DNA of 5,255 nt, taken from NCBI GenBank assembly GCA_017116025.1, contig JAFITR010000105.1, forward strand, positions 1 through 5,255, read 5' to 3'. Of the stretch, positions 1 to 4,052 are shown one piece after another. Positions within the stretch are counted from its first letter, which is position 1; every line of letters begins with the position of its first letter. The position numbers and the translations under genes were made by a program. The notes below the pieces were generated by a model. That model was not told where the DNA came from. It made no database searches and was given only the letters and a program-made list of their open reading frames with translations. The stretch is from Simkania negevensis. Its GTDB lineage: Bacteria > Chlamydiota > Chlamydiia > Chlamydiales > JAFITR01.

Positions 1-72
1 ATTTAGAAAAAGTTAAACATTTGGAAACGTGCTAGTTAAAGATCGAACTCACGTTAATTAAGTGAATACCAT

Positions 73-101
73 AAACTCTTTTCTCTGTGCGCTCTTTGTG
101 G
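73..101 (+). repeat. Partial copy of the intergenic hairpin arm
   Basis: AAACTCTT followed by TCTCTGTGCGCTCT and TTGTGG matches the left arm of the hairpin at 1053-1089, but with about 8 bases missing from the middle and one mismatch near the end. No matching right arm follows here, so this copy cannot fold into the hairpin by itself. It is inverted relative to the arm at 1102-1129, so copy 1 of the duplicated gene lies between inverted partial repeats. I see no other feature in positions 1-125. Confidence 0.7.
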
Positions 102-125
102 AGGCGTGACCAATTGCCTTTCCCC

Positions 126-153
126 TTGTAATGATTCTCGTTTTCCATATAAC
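126..153 (+). promoter_or_regulatory. Promoter of duplicated gene copy 1
   Basis: TTGTAA at 126-131 and TATAAC at 148-153 are separated by 16 bases, close to the main sigma-factor consensus. The same pair with the same spacing occurs exactly 1100 bases downstream, ahead of copy 2, although the surrounding bases have diverged. That conservation is the best support. Transcription would start near 160, giving an untranslated leader of about 33 bases before the TTG start at 194. Confidence 0.6.
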
Positions 154-181
154 ATGCGAGTTGTAATTTGATTAAACATAT

Positions 182-196
182 AAAGGAAATATTTTG
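182..196 (+). promoter_or_regulatory. Ribosome site deciding a TTG start, copy 1
   Basis: AAAGGAAAT at 182-190 lies six bases (from AGGA) ahead of a TTG codon at 194. The identical arrangement occurs before copy 2, where the run from TATAAAGG to TTG is unchanged. The alternative ATG at 251 is also present in both copies but has no ribosome site. I therefore prefer TTG. Confidence 0.65.
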
Positions 197-991
197 ACAA
201 CCTTCTCGAATGGTCTGATTCAAACCCTTTTTCCTCTATTCAATTGTATGATGGCTTATAGAGAGGTCTGTTGTAAGGCAAGTTCGCAAACAGTTGATTC
301 TCAGCACCAAAAAATAGCAGGAGATTTTCGAAGCAAGCTAATAAACAATACAGTGAAAGATCTCTTTAGGAGATATGGAATTAGAAGGGATTTAGCCTTC
401 GTTGAAGCTCCTTGTGCAGGGTTTTGTAAATCTGAAGGAACAAATAGGTTTTATGGGGGTGCGGCAACGATTTCAGTAGCACCAGGTCTCTTTGCAGTTG
501 ATGAAGATGCCGTTGATTGGTTGGTGATGCGTCAAATATTTATTATTAAAGATGGCGATCGTTTTAATTTTTGGTTAGTCAAAGCTACTGCTGCAGTTGC
601 AACCGTTATTTTTAACCTACATAATGCGCCTGACTCTTCCTCTTTGCTTTTTAACGTATTATTAATAATCGCTGTGGAATTTGTGGCGGGGGCAGTCTTT
701 TATCTACAGAGAGAGATTGAGACAGATGCTTTTGTTATACTAAACGCCTCGGATGAGACATTACAAGGTGGAGAAAGATTTTTGTCGGCATTCAGAAATT
801 GTTGTTTAGGACAAGCTTCGCAAAACGATTCCGTTGCTTTTTTCGGAAAGCACTCATGGGTTAATTATGGTAGCTTTACACTACAAGGGCGCATTGCACG
901 AATTCAAGGAGAGTTGGCAAGAAGACGGGTTTCGAATGATCCAGGTAAAGAGCACAAAATAAAAAGACTAGAAGCATTCCTTATTGAATGA
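194..991 (+). CDS. Degenerate M48-peptidase-like membrane protein, copy 1
   Basis: This 265-residue protein is a paralogue of the next gene. Its order of motifs matches M48 zinc metallopeptidases (HtpX/Ste24 type): EGTNRFYGGAATISVAPGL at about 81-99, which corresponds to the family's GG-strand and -GL helix start; an active-site helix at about 108-122; two hydrophobic helices at about 127-141 and 150-170; REIETDAF at 173-180, matching the ExxxD element that supplies the third zinc ligand (E174, D178); and a C-terminal GKHS...GRIARIQ stretch resembling the family's HPxxxxRI ending. Where HExxH should be, the sequence reads RQIFI (113-117), so both histidines and the catalytic glutamate are gone. 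I infer a catalytically dead membrane protein; its role is unknown. The N-terminus is short and hydrophobic. The TTG start is chosen from the ribosome site. Family assignment is by eye and needs a profile search. The intact frame argues against a simple pseudogene. Confidence 0.8.
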   Translation: MTTFSNGLIQTLFPLFNCMMAYREVCCKASSQTVDSQHQKIAGDFRSKLINNTVKDLFRRYGIRRDLAFVEAPCAGFCKSEGTNRFYGGAATISVAPGLFAVDEDAVDWLVMRQIFIIKDGDRFNFWLVKATAAVATVIFNLHNAPDSSSLLFNVLLIIAVEFVAGAVFYLQREIETDAFVILNASDETLQGGERFLSAFRNCCLGQASQNDSVAFFGKHSWVNYGSFTLQGRIARIQGELARRRVSNDPGKEHKIKRLEAFLIE

Positions 992-1061
992 GCCCCAGGG
1001 CGATTTTGCCAAATGAAATTTCATGGTCAGTGTTAATTGAGAGCAATATCACAAACTCTTC

Positions 1062-1139
1062 TCTCTGTGCGCTCTGTGATCTCTGTGGTGCAAAAAAATA
1101 AACCACAGAGATCACAGAGCGCACAGAGATAGTTTTTTT
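1062..1139 (+). terminator. Perfect 28-bp inverted repeat with T-run after copy 1
   Basis: Positions 1062-1089 are the exact reverse complement of 1102-1129, with an A-rich 12-base loop between. A run of seven T (1133-1139) follows, so on the + strand it should act as an intrinsic terminator for the gene ending at 991. Pairing continues imperfectly outward: AAACT at 1053 with AGTTT at 1131, and GCAATA at 1043 with TATTGC at 1152. The arms contain repeated CTCTGTG units. The length and perfection of the stem exceed what termination needs, so it may be a mobile palindromic repeat used as a terminator. Confidence 0.75.
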
Positions 1140-1198
1140 AACATCATAAACTATTGCTAATCAATATGCCCTTGTTGACAAATCTTTTTCCTCAGAAC

Positions 1199-1224
1199 GC
1201 CCTGAGTGTACATCGGGCTTTTTT
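1199..1224 (+). terminator. Small terminator-like hairpin before copy 2 promoter
   Basis: GCCC (1199-1202) pairs with GGGC (1215-1218). After one bulged T, GA pairs with TC around a seven-base loop, and six T follow at 1219-1224. The stem is short, so this is a weak candidate. It sits directly before the -35 box at 1226 and would isolate copy 2 from transcription arriving from upstream. Copy 1 has no equivalent. Confidence 0.45.
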
Positions 1225-1225
1225 C

Positions 1226-1253
1226 TTGTAATAATTCGTTCGTTTTTTATAAT
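1226..1253 (+). promoter_or_regulatory. Promoter of duplicated gene copy 2
   Basis: TTGTAA at 1226-1231 and a perfect TATAAT at 1248-1253 are separated by 16 bases. The copy 1 promoter has the same boxes and spacing 1100 bases earlier, except that its -10 ends in C. Copy 2 may therefore be the better transcribed of the two. The expected leader is about 33 bases. Confidence 0.7.
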
Positions 1254-1281
1254 ATTTAATCTGCAATTTGATAAAAAGTAT

Positions 1282-1296
1282 AAAGGAAATATTTTG
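1282..1296 (+). promoter_or_regulatory. Ribosome site deciding a TTG start, copy 2
   Basis: AAAGGAAAT at 1282-1290 precedes TTG at 1294 by the same distance as in copy 1. The first in-frame ATG (1351) lacks any such site. Confidence 0.65.
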
Positions 1297-2121
1297 TCAT
1301 TCTTTTCGACTTGTGTGAGTTCAGTTGCTTTTACTCTACCCAGTTATTATATGGCTTATGTAGAGACTTGTCGTGTGGCAAATCTGCAAACAACTGGTCC
1401 TTACCCCGAGGCCATAGGTAATAATGATCCGCGGTACAAAGCAGCAGCAGAACATTCGCGGCGTCAGCTAATAAGCAAGACAGTGGAACAGCTCCTTGGG
1501 ACACATGGCATCAGAAAGGATTTAGCCATCGTTGAAACTTCTTGTGCAAAGTTTTGTGAATCTGAAGGAACAAATACGTTTCGTGGGGGTGCAGCAACGA
1601 TTTTAGTAGCACGAGGTCTCTCTAAAGTTGATCAAGATGCCGTTGATTGGTTGGTAACACGTCAATTAATTGTTATTGGAAATGATGATCTCTTTAAACT
1701 TGGGTTAGTCAGAGCTATTGCTGCAACTGCAGTCGTTATTTTTAACCTATATAATGTGTCTGACTCTTCCTATTGGTTTTATACCATATTATTAACAATA
1801 GCTGTGCAACTTGTAGCGGGGGCAGTCTTTACTCTACGGAGAGAGATTGAGACAGATGCTTTTGCTATAAAAAACGCCTCTAATGCCACATTACAAGGTG
1901 GAGAAAGATTTTTGTCGGCATTCAAAAATTGTTGGTTAGGAAAAGTTCCTCAAGACAAACGAAAGGTTTTTTGCGGAAAGCATTCCGGGATCGATTATGA
2001 TGGCGCTACACTACAAGGGCGCATTGCACAAATTCAAGGAGAGTTGGCAAGAAGAGGGGTTCCGAATGATCCAGGTAAAAAGGACAAAATAAAAAGACTG
2101 GAAGAATTCCTTATGAAATGA
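1294..2121 (+). CDS. Degenerate M48-peptidase-like membrane protein, copy 2
   Basis: This 275-residue paralogue of the preceding gene matches it without gaps over the last 216 residues, with 137 identities by hand count (63%). It has ten extra residues near position 40. M48-like landmarks are EGTNTFRGGAATILVARGL (91-109), the active-site-equivalent helix reading TRQLIVIGNDD (122-132), hydrophobic helices at about 137-151 and 160-180, REIETDAF (183-190, keeping E184 and D188), a highly conserved TLQGGERFLSAF block (199-210), and a charged C-terminus with GRIAQIQGELARR (242-254). Compared with a typical AHELGHIKNRD helix of the family, the two zinc histidines and the glutamate are R123, V127 and Q124, so peptidase activity is not expected. 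The role is unknown; a binding, scaffold or decoy function at a membrane is possible but is only inference. No clear terminator follows, so transcripts could run on into folP. Confidence 0.8.
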   Translation: MSFFSTCVSSVAFTLPSYYMAYVETCRVANLQTTGPYPEAIGNNDPRYKAAAEHSRRQLISKTVEQLLGTHGIRKDLAIVETSCAKFCESEGTNTFRGGAATILVARGLSKVDQDAVDWLVTRQLIVIGNDDLFKLGLVRAIAATAVVIFNLYNVSDSSYWFYTILLTIAVQLVAGAVFTLRREIETDAFAIKNASNATLQGGERFLSAFKNCWLGKVPQDKRKVFCGKHSGIDYDGATLQGRIAQIQGELARRGVPNDPGKKDKIKRLEEFLMK

Positions 2122-2184
2122 GCCTCCATCTTTTGTCGTACTACAGTATTTTCCGCTAAAAACCGAACAACTATTTACAGCTAA

Positions 2185-2268
2185 ACGGGCGATGAATATA
2201 AATACGAAGAGCAGCGGGAATTGCTGATCGCACTACTGGGAATCTTGCAAGAAGGACGTAATGGTTAA
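2185..2268 (+). pseudogene. Possible tail of a lost upstream gene
   Basis: A 27-codon open stretch, starting after a TAA at 2182-2184, encodes a tail ending in EEQRELLIALLGILQEGRNG and stops at TAA 2266-2268, eight bases inside folP. It has no ATG or plausible ribosome site of its own. Its sequence looks like a normal protein C-terminus (a charged amphipathic helix), and overlapping stop and start codons are typical of operon neighbours. I infer that the body of a gene once ahead of folP was removed when the duplicated genes expanded or inserted. I do not recognise the family, and chance is a real alternative at this length. Confidence 0.35.
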
Positions 2269-3079
2269 CTCTTTAAATCCGCGGTTTGTTGCTGACCTCC
2301 CTTTGTTGATGGCGGTTGTTAACATCACACCAGATTCTTATTATGCGAAAAGTTGCTTTTATGGCGTTGAAGAGGCCGTGGAGCGCATCAAGGAGGTTGT
2401 TGCACAGGGAGCCGACTGGATTGATATCGGTGGAGAGTCGACGCGGCCGGGTTCTGCTCTCGTTTCTGTCGACGAAGAACTTGCTCGTGTTCTACCCGTT
2501 CTTGATGCGATATCGAGTGTAGTAGAGATTCCTATTTCTATCGATACGAGAAAGCCTGCCGTGGCAAAAGCTGCTGTTGAGCGCGGGGCGCAGATGATCA
2601 ACGACATCACAGGATTCCAGGATGAGCAGATGCGCAACCTGGCCGCCGATACGGATGTCTCCGTCTGTGTGATGCATATGCAGGGCAGCCCCGCTACGAT
2701 GCAGATGAATCCCTCCTATGAAGAGGGGGTGGTGGAAGAGGTATTGGCTTTCTTCCAGCGCCAGGTGGAGCAGCTTGTTAGCGCGGGAGTCAAAGAAGAG
2801 CGTATTGTGTTAGATCCCGGCATTGGCTTTGGCAAGAGAGTCGAGCACAACATTGAGCTGTTACAGAACTTGGAGAGACTGCGTGCGTTGGGATTCCCAC
2901 TGCTTATAGGTGCATCACGTAAGACCTTTTTGCAAAAGATCTTGGGGAAAACTGCCGATGATGCTCTTGCCGGTACGTTAGCAACCGCAGCTTATTTGTT
3001 GGACAAAGCGGATATCTTGCGTGTTCATGACGTGCAAGAACACAAAGACCTCTTCACTGTTCTACACCGCCTAAAATAA
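2261..3079 (+). CDS. folP: Dihydropteroate synthase
   Basis: FolP joins 6-hydroxymethyl-7,8-dihydropterin pyrophosphate to p-aminobenzoate, giving 7,8-dihydropteroate in cytoplasmic folate synthesis. The 272 residues form the full TIM-barrel domain, near the usual length of about 280. Conserved sites are all present: NITPDS (21-26), IDIGGESTRPGS (54-65), SIDT with D95, MINDITGF with N114 and D115 (112-119), MHMQG (138-142), LDPGIGFGK with D185 (184-192), GASRK with K221 (217-221), and RVHD with R254 and H256 (254-257). The first mobile loop after NITPDS reads YYAKSC instead of the common FSDGG. The ATG at 2261 follows AAGGA by four bases. In Chlamydia species FolP is usually fused to FolK; here it stands alone, with no FolK domain in view. 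A strong hairpin terminator follows. No convincing own promoter is seen in 2122-2260. Confidence 0.96.
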   Translation: MVNSLNPRFVADLPLLMAVVNITPDSYYAKSCFYGVEEAVERIKEVVAQGADWIDIGGESTRPGSALVSVDEELARVLPVLDAISSVVEIPISIDTRKPAVAKAAVERGAQMINDITGFQDEQMRNLAADTDVSVCVMHMQGSPATMQMNPSYEEGVVEEVLAFFQRQVEQLVSAGVKEERIVLDPGIGFGKRVEHNIELLQNLERLRALGFPLLIGASRKTFLQKILGKTADDALAGTLATAAYLLDKADILRVHDVQEHKDLFTVLHRLK

Positions 3080-3083
3080 CGGT

Positions 3084-3151
3084 AACGATTCAGCTCCCTG
3101 TTGCAGGCTGAAAGCCTGCAACAGGGAACTGAATCGTTGCGTTTGTTTTTT
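3084..3151 (+). terminator. Long hairpin terminator after folP
   Basis: Positions 3084-3109 pair with 3113-3138 over 26 bases with one mismatch and a three-base GAA loop. T-rich sequence, including a run of six T, follows at 3142-3151. It begins five bases after the folP stop, so it should end folP transcription and separate it from cdaA. The near-perfect palindrome is longer than most intrinsic terminators and could be a dispersed repeat. Confidence 0.85.
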
Positions 3152-3201
3152 GATTTGGGGGTTTTCGTATCCCGTGACCAATTACCAAGAAACGAAATGT
3201 T

Positions 3202-3230
3202 TTGACAAAAGCGTCTCTGCACTGTAATAA
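3202..3230 (+). promoter_or_regulatory. Promoter of cdaA-cdaR
   Basis: A perfect TTGACA (3202-3207) and TAATAA (3225-3230) are separated by 17 bases, with TG directly before the -10. This is the strongest housekeeping-type promoter in the window. Transcription would start near 3237, leaving a leader of about 42 bases before the ATG at 3279. Confidence 0.75.
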
Positions 3231-3259
3231 GAGACTTTGTTTTACGGCTTATGTCTACA

Positions 3260-3267
3260 GAGGAAAG
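3260..3267 (+). promoter_or_regulatory. Ribosome site of cdaA
   Basis: GAGGAAAG is a strong Shine-Dalgarno match, 11 bases before ATG 3279. The distance is slightly long, but no better start codon lies nearby in frame. It supports this ATG over the TTG at 3237, which coincides with the predicted transcription start. Confidence 0.6.
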
Positions 3268-3278
3268 TCAGGCGGAAT

Positions 3279-4052
3279 ATGTTCGTCCCTATTATTGAAA
3301 TCCTCATCATCGCCATCTTTTTGAACTACCTGCTTACGATCTTTTGGAATACTCGTGCGATGGATGTCGCCGTTGGCTTTATCGTCTTTCTTATTATTTC
3401 TGCTACGGCAAGTTGGTTCCACCTTCCTGTCTTACAGAAGATCATGGTTAATATCGTTAACGTCGTCGTCCTTGCCTTCTTTATTATCTTCCAGCCTGAG
3501 TTGCGCCTTGCTCTATCGCGTATTTCTGTAAAAGGGAAAAAGTACAAACGTATTGTCGAGTTTGACCTTTTTCTTGAGCAGCTAGCACAGACTGTGTACT
3601 ATATGTCTGAAAGGCAAACGGGAGCGATCATCTTGTTAGAAAACCAGGATTCTCTTGATGCCTATGCTACAAAAGGTGTTGCTGTCTCTGGCGAGTTTTC
3701 TCCAGAGCTTCTCGAGTCTCTCTTTATGATTTCAAGCCCTTTGCATGATGGAGCTGTGATTATACGGGGTAACTCCATCCTCGCCGCTGCTGTTATTCTG
3801 CCTTTGGCAGAAGAAGACTCTCAGCTTGCGCGTACTATGGGTACACGCCACCGTGCAGGCTTGGGCATCAGCCAAGTTGCTGATTGTCTTGTCATCGTTG
3901 TCTCAGAGGAAACGGGGAAGATATCGATTGCACGCGATGGTATTATTACACGTGGAGTAAAAAAGGACCGCTTTAAGGGTATCGTACGCAGTATTTTTAG
4001 CCCACCAAAGCTCGAAGGTGGATTTAAATTCGTTGAATGGCTTAAGCGATGA
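3279..4052 (+). CDS. cdaA: Diadenylate cyclase, membrane-bound (c-di-AMP synthase)
   Basis: CdaA (also DacA or YbbP) condenses two ATP into cyclic di-AMP on the cytoplasmic face of the inner membrane. The 257-residue protein has three hydrophobic helices (about 5-23, 29-47, 55-71) ending in the family's FQPELR motif (71-76), then a DAC domain. The two catalytic signatures are intact: LHDGAVII with D157-G158-A159, and GTRHRAGLGIS with R190-H191-R192. VVSEETGKIS follows, as in Bacillus and Listeria CdaA. Length is close to the 273 residues of those proteins. A TTG at 3237 would add 14 polar residues but lies at the expected transcription start, so I use the ATG. The stop overlaps the next start (ATGA), implying translational coupling with cdaR. 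C-di-AMP synthesis by this enzyme type is established in Chlamydia trachomatis. Activity here is inferred from the motifs. Confidence 0.96.
   Translation: MFVPIIEILIIAIFLNYLLTIFWNTRAMDVAVGFIVFLIISATASWFHLPVLQKIMVNIVNVVVLAFFIIFQPELRLALSRISVKGKKYKRIVEFDLFLEQLAQTVYYMSERQTGAIILLENQDSLDAYATKGVAVSGEFSPELLESLFMISSPLHDGAVIIRGNSILAAAVILPLAEEDSQLARTMGTRHRAGLGISQVADCLVIVVSEETGKISIARDGIITRGVKKDRFKGIVRSIFSPPKLEGGFKFVEWLKR

Larger units (their letters stand above)
53..2121 (+). repeat. Tandem duplication of a gene with its promoter region
   Basis: Two diverged direct copies of one unit lie head to tail, at about 53-991 and 1032-2121. Each starts with a GTTAATT stretch, then AAACTCTT and TCTCTGTGCGCTCT, followed by a shared promoter, ribosome site, TTG start and coding region; both genes end TGAGCC. 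Copy 2 carries about 120 extra bases before its promoter (the right arm of a hairpin plus a small terminator) and 30 extra bases near the start of its gene. Identity is patchy: positions 758-794 and 1888-1924 are identical over 37 bases, while other stretches differ at many codons. The order and direct orientation point to duplication in place rather than two independent arrivals; that is inference. Confidence 0.85.

Noticed and set aside
105..115. CGTGACCAATT shared with 3173-3183 upstream of cdaA, as a common operator
   Set aside because: It is only 11 bases, not symmetric, placed differently relative to the two promoters, and absent ahead of copy 2.
32..223. 63-codon minus-strand reading frame at the left edge
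   Set aside because: It crosses the conserved promoter and start of copy 1, has no counterpart ahead of copy 2, and no recognisable domain.
1062..1129. CRISPR-like or small RNA structure
   Set aside because: There is only one inverted pair with no repeat-spacer series. The simple hairpin with a T-run is explained by termination or a palindromic repeat.
2133..2177. Possible folP promoters (TTGTCG with CTAAAA, or TTTTCC with TATTTA)
   Set aside because: Spacing is 17 bases, but both boxes are poor matches and neither is supported by repetition elsewhere.
2359..2637. 92-codon minus-strand reading frame inside folP
   Set aside because: It is Ser/Thr/Arg-rich, as expected from reading folP backwards. 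The folP frame carries all the family motifs.
3237..3278. TTG-initiated N-terminal extension of cdaA
   Set aside because: It begins at the predicted transcription start, has no ribosome site, and adds a polar stretch that is not part of the three-helix family plan. ATG 3279 has GAGGAAAG upstream.
3251..3298. A 15-codon ATG reading frame overlapping the start of cdaA, as a leader peptide
   Set aside because: It has no ribosome site, no regulatory codon run and no attenuator hairpin nearby. Chance is sufficient.
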